Shown in pieces: positions 8,956 to 16,933 of a stretch of DNA of 64,000 bases. Position 1 is the stretch's first letter. Each line of letters begins with the position of its first letter. Source of the DNA: CBDFMR01 sp965249765 (lineage in GTDB: Bacteria > Bacteroidota > Bacteroidia > Chitinophagales > Saprospiraceae). The stretch lies in the NCBI GenBank assembly GCA_965249765.1, contig CBDFMR010000005.1, forward strand, positions 124,001 through 188,000, given 5' to 3'. The notes under the pieces are model-generated. The model was not told the DNA's origin. It saw only the letters and a program-made list of their open reading frames with translations, and did not search any database. Position numbers and translations under genes: made by a program.

Positions 8956-9559
8956 CGATTATTTCTGCTTGTAAATTAAAAGTCATCACCACCTCATTCT
9001 TTTCAAGTGTAGCGTCAAATACTGCCGACTTGTCTTGTATAAAGAACGGATCTACATTCATATTCTTTCTAAAATCTACCTCTTTTCTTCCATAGGCCTT
9101 GTACATGGCTTCCTTGGCTCCCCATAATATATGTTGATGGATAAGACTGTCATGGATAGGGATATAATCGCGCTCTTCGTCATTGATAAATTTATGTGAT
9201 ATCCTGTCGATCTTGGCAACGATCTTTTGAATGTCAATTCCTACATTGGCATTCGACATTATCACTGCGGCTATCCCATGGGAATGACTGAAGGAGATAT
9301 ATTGGTCACCACCAATGAGTTGAGGTTTGCCGTACTCATCTTTGAGACAGTGCGCCCTCTCATCATCACCCGTCATCAAGTGCAAGAGATATCTGCTCGA
9401 CAAAAACTCGAGGCGACGCCCACCCTTGAGAATAGAGAGGTATTCAGTTTCATCCTTATAAAGTCTCATACTCGACGTAAAATATTGTTCATTTTCCTCT
9501 ATAGTCCACAGACCCAGCAGACAATCGTCAAGAATAGTTCTCTTTTGAAATACAGGCAT
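8918..9559 (-). CDS. 4'-phosphopantetheinyl transferase superfamily protein
   Basis: The enzyme would transfer the phosphopantetheine arm from coenzyme A to carrier proteins, plausibly the AcpP encoded at 47333. The Sfp/AcpT-type signature is complete: ISFSHSHGIAAVIMS, then GIDIQ (magnesium Asp) at about residues 115-119, and WGAKEAMYKAYGRK (the WxxKEAxxK motif) near 160. The length of about 213 residues suits the family. The best start is ATG 9559; a TTG two codons upstream is also possible. It is followed by the overlapping DUF4348-like lipoprotein gene. Whether it acts on primary or secondary metabolism cannot be told. Confidence 0.88.
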   Translation of the reverse strand: MPVFQKRTILDDCLLGLWTIEENEQYFTSSMRLYKDETEYLSILKGGRRLEFLSSRYLLHLMTGDDERAHCLKDEYGKPQLIGGDQYISFSHSHGIAAVIMSNANVGIDIQKIVAKIDRISHKFINDEERDYIPIHDSLIHQHILWGAKEAMYKAYGRKEVDFRKNMNVDPFFIQDKSAVFDATLEKNEVVMTFNLQAEIIDDYVLVCSRQSN

Positions 9560-9685
9560 AAGCAAAGATAGATGACTGCTATTTATGGATTATCGTATAA
9601 TTATTCAAACATTTGTAGCGTATTAAGATCACCATCGAAGTGAATTACCGATATCTCTTAAAACATATCAATTAAAAAGTAAAGT

Positions 9686-10222
9686 ATGATCCTATCAGAT
9701 CTCGAAATAATAAATGAAATTGAATCAAAAAACATCATCATAGAGCCCTACCGTCCTGACTGTCTGGGGACGAATAGCTACGATGTACATCTGAGTAAAA
9801 ATTTCGCCGTTTATAAAAATCATGCCCTCGATGCTAGGCAGCATAATGAAATAGAACACTTTGAAATAGGAGAAGAAGGCTTCGTCATCCAACCCGGAAA
9901 GCTTTATCTAGGGGTAACTGAGGAATATACAGAAACTCATAATACAGTTCCATTTCTCGAAGGAAAGTCATCAGTAGGAAGACTTGGTATAGACATCCAT
10001 GCTACTGCTGGTAAGGGCGATGTGGGGTTCTGTAATACATGGACGCTGGAAATATCCTGTGTGCAGCCCGTACGTATCTACCCGGGAATGCCCATCGGAC
10101 AGTTGATCTACTTCAAGGTAGAAGGTGACATTGAAAACTTCTATAACAAGAAAAAAGATGCCAAGTACATCAAGATTACTCGACAACCTGTAGAGTCTAT
10201 GATGTGGAAGAATAAATTTTAA
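9686..10222 (+). CDS. dcd: dCTP deaminase
   Basis: This enzyme of the trimeric dUTPase/DCD fold converts dCTP to dUTP and ammonia, feeding dTMP synthesis. Key blocks are visible: MILSDLEI at the start, RPDCLGTNSYDVHL, the catalytic segment GKSSVGRLGIDIHATAGKGDVGF (about residues 92-114) with its following TLEI, and the C-terminal IGQLIYFKVEG. The length, 178 residues, is typical. It is a single gene, convergent with the membrane protein at 10380, with a bidirectional terminator between. Confidence 0.93.
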   Translation: MILSDLEIINEIESKNIIIEPYRPDCLGTNSYDVHLSKNFAVYKNHALDARQHNEIEHFEIGEEGFVIQPGKLYLGVTEEYTETHNTVPFLEGKSSVGRLGIDIHATAGKGDVGFCNTWTLEISCVQPVRIYPGMPIGQLIYFKVEGDIENFYNKKKDAKYIKITRQPVESMMWKNKF

Positions 10223-10251
10223 CCCGACATACGTAACAGTACCTTCATAAT

Positions 10252-10318
10252 CCAAGGGGTCATGACCCCTTGGAACAGGTAAAGAAAAAAGGTGATGAGA
10301 ACTGTCTCACCACCTTTT
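10252..10318. terminator. Bidirectional terminator between convergent genes
   Basis: Two hairpins lie between dcd and the membrane-protein gene. The first (10252-10273) is a perfect 22-base palindrome CCAAGGGGTCA/TGACCCCTTGG. The second pairs 10287-10300 with 10305-10318 (14 pairs, one A-C mismatch, loop ACTG). It is bordered by A-rich sequence on the left and T-rich sequence on the right, so it can stop transcription from both sides. Confidence 0.75.
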
Positions 10319-10379
10319 AATAGAGTTCATTAGGCCCGATAATGATATCTGTATAGATATCTCGGGATATATCCTATTA

Positions 10380-11051
10380 TTACTTCCTCAAGTATTTATT
10401 CAAGAGACTAGCAGCCCAGTCTTTACCTCCTAATCCGAAGGCGATCGCAAATGCCAATCCTGCACCACTCATAATGACGGTCACTACATTTCTTATGATG
10501 TCGCCACCTATATTAAGTTGGTCTAGAACCAACGCAACCGTAAAAAACAAGACAGCTGTGTAGGCTATCTTACCTACGACATGAGGACTGTCAAAATCAC
10601 CACCCTTCAAAGCTGCGACAACAAGGCTGCTAACAAACTCCGCCAGATACATACCTACAATCAATAGAAGACATGCAACTATGATATTGGGAAGATAATG
10701 AACAACATCAGTTAAAAGATTTGATACTACATCTAATCCAAGCGTATTAAAAAACATTGTCAACATGGTAAACATAACAATCCAGTAACCTAATGTTGCC
10801 AATAGGCCCGAGGTCTTTTTCTTTACACCACCCTTGACAAGATAATCATTGACACCGACCTTGTCAGCCAATGTGTCAACGTTGATCGCTCTTAACAATT
10901 TAAGTAGAAGCCATTTGATCACCTTGGCAATCAACCAACCTAGTATTAAAATTATAAGCGCACTAATGAGCGTAGGAAGAATATCTCCTATCCGACTAAA
11001 CATATTCTGAAGAGACTTAGCTATCTCATCTATGACGTTAAAACCATCCAT
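10380..11051 (-). CDS. Small TM_helix/MscS-related membrane protein
   Basis: This 223-residue integral membrane protein begins with an amphipathic segment (about residues 1-22) followed by LISALIILILGWLIAKVIKWLL, the typical conserved TM_helix repeat of MscS-related proteins. A second set of helices follows (about 85-165), and the C-terminus has the glycine-rich SGAGLAFAIAFGLGGKDWAAS that resembles the pore-lining helix of MscS. It lacks the large cytoplasmic vestibule of full MscS channels. A role in membrane-tension or osmotic response is plausible but unproved. It is divergent from nothing nearby and ends at the shared terminator at 10287-10318. Confidence 0.75.
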   Translation of the reverse strand: MDGFNVIDEIAKSLQNMFSRIGDILPTLISALIILILGWLIAKVIKWLLLKLLRAINVDTLADKVGVNDYLVKGGVKKKTSGLLATLGYWIVMFTMLTMFFNTLGLDVVSNLLTDVVHYLPNIIVACLLLIVGMYLAEFVSSLVVAALKGGDFDSPHVVGKIAYTAVLFFTVALVLDQLNIGGDIIRNVVTVIMSGAGLAFAIAFGLGGKDWAASLLNKYLRK

Positions 11052-11148
11052 CGTTTTGTTTTTTAATTTAAATCAGCAATACTAATCTGTATTGAGACTA
11101 GCGATGGACTTAGAAGTAACAGGGTATCGGATAAAAAATGAAGAAAAT

Positions 11149-11649
11149 CTATCTCACCATTTTCATGAAGGAACCAACAAACCAATCGGAATTTTCGCCG
11201 GTAATATTGGATAGCGCAAAGTCTGCTCTTTTGGAAAAAACGCTCAATTCTTTGACCATTTTGCAAAATTCTTTGGAGTGATCGCATAGACCATCGACAG
11301 AAGAGATATTATCGAGCAATTTAATCATCGGATCGAGCTCTTTTTCCTTTCTCTTTCTTACGATTTTTCGAAATATATCCCACATGTCTTTCTGTGCAGT
11401 ATAGTAATCCCGTCGTTCTCCATCAATATGGATCTTTTCTATGAGTTGCCAGTCCATAAGTGCCCTTATGTTCATATTAGCATTGCCGCTGGAGATATCG
11501 AGACTTTCTTTGATTTGGTCAGCACAAAGCTCTTTAGGTGAGATGAGAAGTAAAGCATGAATCTGGCCCATGGTCTTGCAGATACCCCAGTTTGTAGCCA
11601 GTTCTCCCCAAGCTTTGATGAACTCTTCCTTGCCTTCTTTATAATTCAT
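11149..11649 (-). CDS. GbsR/MarR-family transcriptional regulator
   Basis: This 166-residue protein has a winged helix-turn-helix: GQIHALLLISPKELCADQIKESLDISSGNANMNIRALMDWQLIEKI spans about residues 29-75. The wing carries GERRDYY. The SSGNANMNIRALMDW recognition helix is characteristic of GbsR-like repressors, some of which sense choline or osmotic conditions in other bacteria. The C-terminal part is helical and may form the dimer interface. Its targets are unknown; it lies between gcvT and the MscS-related gene on the same strand. Confidence 0.85.
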   Translation of the reverse strand: MNYKEGKEEFIKAWGELATNWGICKTMGQIHALLLISPKELCADQIKESLDISSGNANMNIRALMDWQLIEKIHIDGERRDYYTAQKDMWDIFRKIVRKRKEKELDPMIKLLDNISSVDGLCDHSKEFCKMVKELSVFSKRADFALSNITGENSDWFVGSFMKMVR

Positions 11650-11699
11650 AGTTCGGTAAACTAAGGAATGGAATTCAGCTCAAATTGTTCAATGGAAGC

Positions 11700-12812
11700 T
11701 TAATCTTTTTTGTAGAAGGGCATCTTTCTGACCTCGGCATTCAAGAGTTTTTTTCCTGTATCTATTTGTATTTCTGTTCCTCTTTTTCCAAATTTCTTTT
11801 TTACATACCCCATACCTATAGGTATTTCTAATGAGGGTGCCATACTGCCCGATGTGACAATACCTATATCCTTACCTTCAGCATCACGGATGATGTATCC
11901 TGGTCGTGGGACCCGTCTGTCTTTGACCTCAAATCCGACCAATCGTCGCGTCGTGCCTTCTTCTACCTGTTGCTTAAAAATGTCCTTGGATGGAAAATCG
12001 TTTTCTTTATCCAGCTTGGTTATCCATTTTAGTCCAGCTTCGAGTGGAGATGTAAATTCACTAATATCACTGCCATATAGACAAAACCCCATCTCAAGTC
12101 TCAATGTATCTCTAGCCCCTAAGCCAACCGGCTTAATATCATTATCGGCACCAGCCTTCATTACATTGTTCCACAACTTCTCAAGATCCTTATTGCTTAC
12201 ATACAACTCAAATCCCCCAGACCCAGTATACCCAGTTGCTGAGATTATAACATTCTCAATGTCCGAGATACTTCCTTTTCGAAACTTATAATACTTGATT
12301 TTGCTGAGATCCACATCTGTAAGTTTCTGCAACACTTCCATTGCTTGGGGACCCTGTACCGCAAGCAAGCCTGCCTCATCGCTAATGTTGGCCATCTTTA
12401 CATCATACTTATTCTGAGATCTTATCCACTCCCAATCCTTGCCAATGTTCGATGCATTAACAACGAGCATAAACACCTTTTCACCCTCGGCACATCTGTC
12501 CTCGGGCAGTCTATAGATTATCATATCATCTATGATGCCTCCAGTCTCATTGGGCATGCACGTGTATTGTGCATCACCGATCTCCATGGTAGATGCATCA
12601 TTAGTAGATATGGCTTGAATAAGATCTATAGCTTTCTCACCTTTGAGTATAAACTCTCCCATATGCGAGACATCAAATACACCTACCCCGTCTCTGACTT
12701 TCTGGTGCTCTTCGCTTATTGTTGTATATACTATGGGCATATTGTACCCCGCAAAATCTGCCATTCGGGCTCCTAACTCTGCATGTATATTTGATAGTGG
12801 TGTATATTTCAT
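11700..12812 (-). CDS. gcvT: Aminomethyltransferase (glycine cleavage T-protein)
   Basis: T-protein releases ammonia from the aminomethyl group on lipoyl H-protein and transfers the one-carbon unit to tetrahydrofolate. The 370-residue sequence is full length. It shows the N-terminal HAELGARMADFAGYNMPIVY, the folate-site GVGVFDVSHMGEF (about residues 42-54) with its catalytic-type Asp, and the C-terminal GIVTSGSMAPSLEIPIGMGYV barrel. It starts 6 bases after the HEAT/cyclophilin gene stop and is probably in one operon with it, not with gcvP. Confidence 0.96.
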   Translation of the reverse strand: MKYTPLSNIHAELGARMADFAGYNMPIVYTTISEEHQKVRDGVGVFDVSHMGEFILKGEKAIDLIQAISTNDASTMEIGDAQYTCMPNETGGIIDDMIIYRLPEDRCAEGEKVFMLVVNASNIGKDWEWIRSQNKYDVKMANISDEAGLLAVQGPQAMEVLQKLTDVDLSKIKYYKFRKGSISDIENVIISATGYTGSGGFELYVSNKDLEKLWNNVMKAGADNDIKPVGLGARDTLRLEMGFCLYGSDISEFTSPLEAGLKWITKLDKENDFPSKDIFKQQVEEGTTRRLVGFEVKDRRVPRPGYIIRDAEGKDIGIVTSGSMAPSLEIPIGMGYVKKKFGKRGTEIQIDTGKKLLNAEVRKMPFYKKD

Positions 12813-12818
12813 ATGCGA

Positions 12819-14822
12819 TTAAAACTTTGTAATGATGATATCTCTTATTTGATCTCCTACTTCGATCTGCTGGACCACATCCATTCCACCTACGATTTTT
12901 CCAAAAATAGTATAATTGCCATCTAGGTGCGGAGTAGGAGAATGTGTAACAAACCATTGCGTACACTCTGTATTAATTCCTGCTGATGCCATGCCTACAT
13001 ATCCTTCATCATCATAGTACATCTGCGATAAGTCACTCCTGATAGAGTAATTAAGCGAACCATAGCCATCGCCTCTAGAACAACCAGCCTGCATGACAAA
13101 ATTGTCGACCACCCTGTGTATGATATTGTTATCATAAAAATCGTTGGACGCAAGTTCTACAAAATTTAACACACTCCCAGGTGCCGTTTCTGTAAGCAAG
13201 GAAAATGAAAAATTACCCTTGTTGGTTTTTACCACCACCACACTCGAGTCATTTATAGTATTGAGAACGTTCCAATCTATGGGATGATTAAAAGCAGGTG
13301 GTGCTTCCGTATATTCTCTTCCTTTTAGAAAGGCAATTGCCTTAGACAATTCTCGATAAGCTTCAATGTCCTTAGGTAAGTTGAGCGACAGCCTCGAATT
13401 TTCAAGCTTGTCAAGACTATCTATTACTTCAGCAAGGCCTGCTTTTTCAGAGGCCAAAGCTGCTGATGCTGCGGCAATAGCCCCTACATCACCAGCTGCT
13501 ATCGTCTCAATGAGCATATCCGCCATTTCTTTTTTAACTCTTCTAGCCGAACTCCTATGAGCTAGGATAAACTTATCATCGGTCAAAATATCGCTCATGG
13601 CGGCGGCGGCGGTCGATTGTACAATGGGACGCTGATCTTCATTTCTGATACCATCTATCAATTTATAGGCATCAGGATCTTTACCCAGACAGCTAATAAA
13701 ATCGGCCTTTATGTATGAATTATCGAGCGAATCGATTATGGTTTTGATCTCCTGTCGGATGGCGAAACGGGTGTTCTTATAATAGAATGGTAATTGAGTG
13801 AGAATTGCCTTATATAGCTGTGCCTGTACACCTCTGTTCAGAGTGTCCTTTAATAACTCCCTATATACTATTACGTCATTTGGATGACCGTTTTGAGTAA
13901 GATACAGCGCAGCTGCCTTGGCTACTCTCACATCATCATTTTTCAACTCTTTGATCACGACATCCACAACTTGGATGTATGGAAAATATCTAAGTGATCT
14001 GATGATGTTGATTTTTACTCTGTGGTCTTGCTCTACTTTTAACTGGTTAAGAAGATAAGGCAATGCTTCAAGGTCAGCTGTCTTTGCGAGCGCAGTAGCT
14101 AAGACCATCTTCAGATTTGGGTCTCTTTCCGAGGTAAATTTATCAATCAATGTAAGTTTATATGGTGCGACATCAATGCCATTGGTTCTATGCAAATAAT
14201 GGCCGGCTATAAGTCTCACCGTAGGATCTATTCTTATGTCGTCAATCAAATCGACCATGCGCCGAGTTCCAGCCTCTGAATGAATACCACGAAATGCAAA
14301 TCGATAGATTCCTCTAGCTTGGCCTCTCAACATCAATGTGTCAGTATTTCGATAGGACTTTACTGAAGCCAAGTGATTAAGCATTTCCAAATCACCCACT
14401 TTCCCAATGGCCTCCAGTATATTGGCATTAGCCTTATTTACAACATCTGCTGTGTCTCTTGATCGAAAAGCCTCTAAAAGATGAGGAATGGCCGTTCTTG
14501 ATTGGGTCTGGCCAATGGCATATGCTGCGGCGGCTCTCACTTCAATGTTATCATCATAGAGAAGTGCCGCCAATGAGTCAATAGTCGAGGAATCTCGTAG
14601 CGAAGCAATAGACATTGCAGCCAAGTATCTTAGGCTCGGGTCAGAATGCTGCATGAAGGGATACAACGAGTCTACTAACAGTGCATCCTTGTGGTTAAAT
14701 ATTTTTCTGAAGTCTTCTTTCCCAAGGTCAATTGTAATCGAGTCGCTATACTCAATCTTCTCCGGGACACAAGAGAGAATAAATATGGATGAAGTTATAA
14801 GAATCAGTAGTTTTTGGAACAT
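12819..14822 (-). CDS. HEAT-repeat lipoprotein with C-terminal cyclophilin-type prolyl isomerase
   Basis: The 667-residue protein starts with a lipoprotein signal (hydrophobic to FILSC, Cys18), so it is probably anchored in the envelope. Residues of about 45-330 are successive HEAT/PBS-type helical repeats (for example SLRYLAAMSIASLRDSSTIDSLAALL and EVRAAAAYAIGQTQSRTAIPHLLEAF), with more helical sequence to about 500. Residues of about 525-667 form a cyclophilin domain: VVVKTNKGNFSFSL, NNIIHRVVDNFVMQAG, QWFVTHSPTPHLDGNYTIFGKI. The combination suggests a periplasmic folding factor with a protein-binding scaffold. It is followed after 6 bases by gcvT. Confidence 0.88.
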   Translation of the reverse strand: MFQKLLILITSSIFILSCVPEKIEYSDSITIDLGKEDFRKIFNHKDALLVDSLYPFMQHSDPSLRYLAAMSIASLRDSSTIDSLAALLYDDNIEVRAAAAYAIGQTQSRTAIPHLLEAFRSRDTADVVNKANANILEAIGKVGDLEMLNHLASVKSYRNTDTLMLRGQARGIYRFAFRGIHSEAGTRRMVDLIDDIRIDPTVRLIAGHYLHRTNGIDVAPYKLTLIDKFTSERDPNLKMVLATALAKTADLEALPYLLNQLKVEQDHRVKINIIRSLRYFPYIQVVDVVIKELKNDDVRVAKAAALYLTQNGHPNDVIVYRELLKDTLNRGVQAQLYKAILTQLPFYYKNTRFAIRQEIKTIIDSLDNSYIKADFISCLGKDPDAYKLIDGIRNEDQRPIVQSTAAAAMSDILTDDKFILAHRSSARRVKKEMADMLIETIAAGDVGAIAAASAALASEKAGLAEVIDSLDKLENSRLSLNLPKDIEAYRELSKAIAFLKGREYTEAPPAFNHPIDWNVLNTINDSSVVVVKTNKGNFSFSLLTETAPGSVLNFVELASNDFYDNNIIHRVVDNFVMQAGCSRGDGYGSLNYSIRSDLSQMYYDDEGYVGMASAGINTECTQWFVTHSPTPHLDGNYTIFGKIVGGMDVVQQIEVGDQIRDIIITKF

Positions 14823-15077
14823 TGCTTAGATTTCTTAGGACTGTAAAAGTACTTATTAAGATTTGAAGTGATAAAAAAACATATTGCAAATTACTCACTC
14901 TAAAAAGGGAAATTTATCTACTCTTGAAAATTATGATCGTAATAGTTTCTGTCATTTGTTGTACAATCGAATACTCTTAACTTAAATTGTGACCGAAGAA
15001 AATGATTAAATTGATATCTTAAGGTCTTCAATTAGATTTATAATAACTGCGTATACATAATATTTACCCATACACAA

Positions 15078-16508
15078 ATGAAAAAGTTAATTACCCTTGC
15101 ACTAATTCTGTGCTCTATATCAATGATCTATAGCCAAAAATTTGTTGATTATAGCTTATTAACGGAGCTCACAAAAGCTGAAATTTCAGCTATTTCTCCT
15201 ATAGCCGCTAAGTATGGCATGTCACTCTATAAAGTGACATACGAAACACCAGATGTTCATACCGAAAAAGATACAGCATCAGGGTTATTGCTTGTCCCCG
15301 TTATAGATGAGAAGACATTTTTCCCATTGTTATGCTACCAGCATGGTACAGTAGGAAGTAAGACTGACGTACCTAGCAACCTTCAAGGTGGCTACCAACT
15401 TGCAATGATAGCCGCTAGTCAAGGATATGTGACCGTGGTTCCTGATTTTTTAGGATTGGGAGAAGCACGAGGATTTCACCCCTATGTTCACGCTGCTACA
15501 GAGGCTAGTGCCGCTATAGATATGATGTATGCTGTTGCAGATGAGTTGACGTCAGAAATAGGATTTGACTTAAATGACCAGGTGTTTGTATCGGGATATT
15601 CTCAAGGGGGTCATGCCGCAATGGCTGCTCATCGGGATCTCGAAATGAATCATAATAATAGATTTACGGTCACAGCGAGTGGACCTATGTCAGGACCATA
15701 TAGTGTATCAGAAAAGATGATAGACTTTACCCTAGGTGGTGCTGAGTATGGTACGGTATCTTACCTACCCTACGTAGCTCTATCTATGAAAGAATCTTAT
15801 CCCATCCTTCTTGCCAATTACAATGTGGACAACATGTTCAAGGCGGAGTACACTACTGATATCTGGAGATTTTACAATGGAGAAATAGGCCTATGGGACC
15901 TTAATAGTATTCTTATCTCTAAGTTGAATACCAATGAAGGTGGAACATTTCCTGGAAAACTAATGCAAGATTCCGTCCTCAATTATCTTGTCAACAATCT
16001 AGATCATCCGATAATGACTGCATTGAGAGATAACGACTCATATGACTGGGCACCTAATGCACCCACAAGGTTATACTACTGTACTGGTGATGATCAAGTG
16101 TTTTGGGAGAATGCGACCTTGGCTGCTGATGTCATGACAGCCAATGGTGCTACTGATGTGAAGGCAGAGAACAGAGGCGATTTTGACCATGGTGGCTGTG
16201 TTTTCTGGGCGGCATCTGGAGCACTTGACTTTTTTAGTCAATTCCAAATGATTAGTACCGGCATCAACGATCTAGTATCTGATCAAGCTACATTCTATCC
16301 TAATCCAACCAATGGACTACTTGAAATCGAGCTAAATGATGTCCAAACGGCACAGGTCGAAATTTATGATATGGTAGGAAGGAATGTTTTGACAACATCC
16401 ATAGATCAGTCAATGACATTTGATATTACTCAATTACCATCAGGGCACTACAATATATTATTTATAACTGATCGTGGCACCAGTATTGAGCAATTAATAA
16501 AGATCTAA
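15078..16508 (+). CDS. Secreted alpha/beta hydrolase with type IX sorting domain
   Basis: The 476-residue protein has a Sec signal peptide (MKKLITLALILCSISMIYSQ). Its hydrolase domain of about 375 residues carries the nucleophile elbow GYSQGGHAA and a late GDFDHGGC with candidate catalytic His. The layout resembles secretory lipases and cutinase-like esterases. From about residue 405 the segment FYPNPTNGLLEIEL continues to the C-terminus with KI as last residues: a type A sorting domain for the Bacteroidota type IX secretion system. It is therefore probably released to the cell surface or medium. The substrate is unknown; lipids or esters are likely. Confidence 0.87.
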   Translation: MKKLITLALILCSISMIYSQKFVDYSLLTELTKAEISAISPIAAKYGMSLYKVTYETPDVHTEKDTASGLLLVPVIDEKTFFPLLCYQHGTVGSKTDVPSNLQGGYQLAMIAASQGYVTVVPDFLGLGEARGFHPYVHAATEASAAIDMMYAVADELTSEIGFDLNDQVFVSGYSQGGHAAMAAHRDLEMNHNNRFTVTASGPMSGPYSVSEKMIDFTLGGAEYGTVSYLPYVALSMKESYPILLANYNVDNMFKAEYTTDIWRFYNGEIGLWDLNSILISKLNTNEGGTFPGKLMQDSVLNYLVNNLDHPIMTALRDNDSYDWAPNAPTRLYYCTGDDQVFWENATLAADVMTANGATDVKAENRGDFDHGGCVFWAASGALDFFSQFQMISTGINDLVSDQATFYPNPTNGLLEIELNDVQTAQVEIYDMVGRNVLTTSIDQSMTFDITQLPSGHYNILFITDRGTSIEQLIKI

Positions 16509-16538
16509 ATACTGGTCAGTAGCTAGGGCAAGTCTCGT

Positions 16539-16886
16539 CTATTTACGTCTTGCGTCAATAAAGGACTTTACAAAAATTATTAGAGCGTAAGCTGATGTCA
16601 GTAACATGGCTCCTGTACGGAAAATAACCATAGGATCCTCGCCTGCCAACGCTCTTGGAAAAGGCTTCATTGCTATCCCTATTAACCCAACAAGAGTGAG
16701 TACTACAGCGATATGGGCAATGATTTTGTTTTGATTTCTTACCCCTTGCTGTAAAACAAGTAGAATGATCCCAATAAACACAGGGATAAGGGCTGTTTTT
16801 GAAGGTGTGATGGACCCGTAGTATCCCCATGCACCCATAACGATGAAGACAACGGCATTAATAAGATTTGCTGTACTTGGTGTCAT
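16539..16886 (-). CDS. Small four-helix membrane protein, unknown function
   Basis: This 115-residue protein has four predicted membrane helices (about residues 7-25, 31-47, 57-76 and 88-108) with short loops and a basic C-terminus (DARRK). No family motif was recognised. Its polarity suggests both ends are cytoplasmic. It sits between a convergent secreted hydrolase and the upstream penicillin-binding protein gene on the same strand, from which it is separated by 47 bases. Confidence 0.7.
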   Translation of the reverse strand: MTPSTANLINAVVFIVMGAWGYYGSITPSKTALIPVFIGIILLVLQQGVRNQNKIIAHIAVVLTLVGLIGIAMKPFPRALAGEDPMVIFRTGAMLLTSAYALIIFVKSFIDARRK

Positions 16887-16933
16887 ATTGTTCTTTTCTT
16901 AGTTGTGATTTTGTGTCGCAAATGTACGATTGC

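Noticed and set aside
9227..9571. Plus-strand open frame of 114 codons
   Set aside because: It is entirely antisense to the well-supported phosphopantetheinyl transferase gene.
11063..11287. Minus-strand frame of 74 codons overlapping the GbsR gene 3' end
   Set aside because: It is a shifted-frame shadow of the regulator gene and has no independent support.
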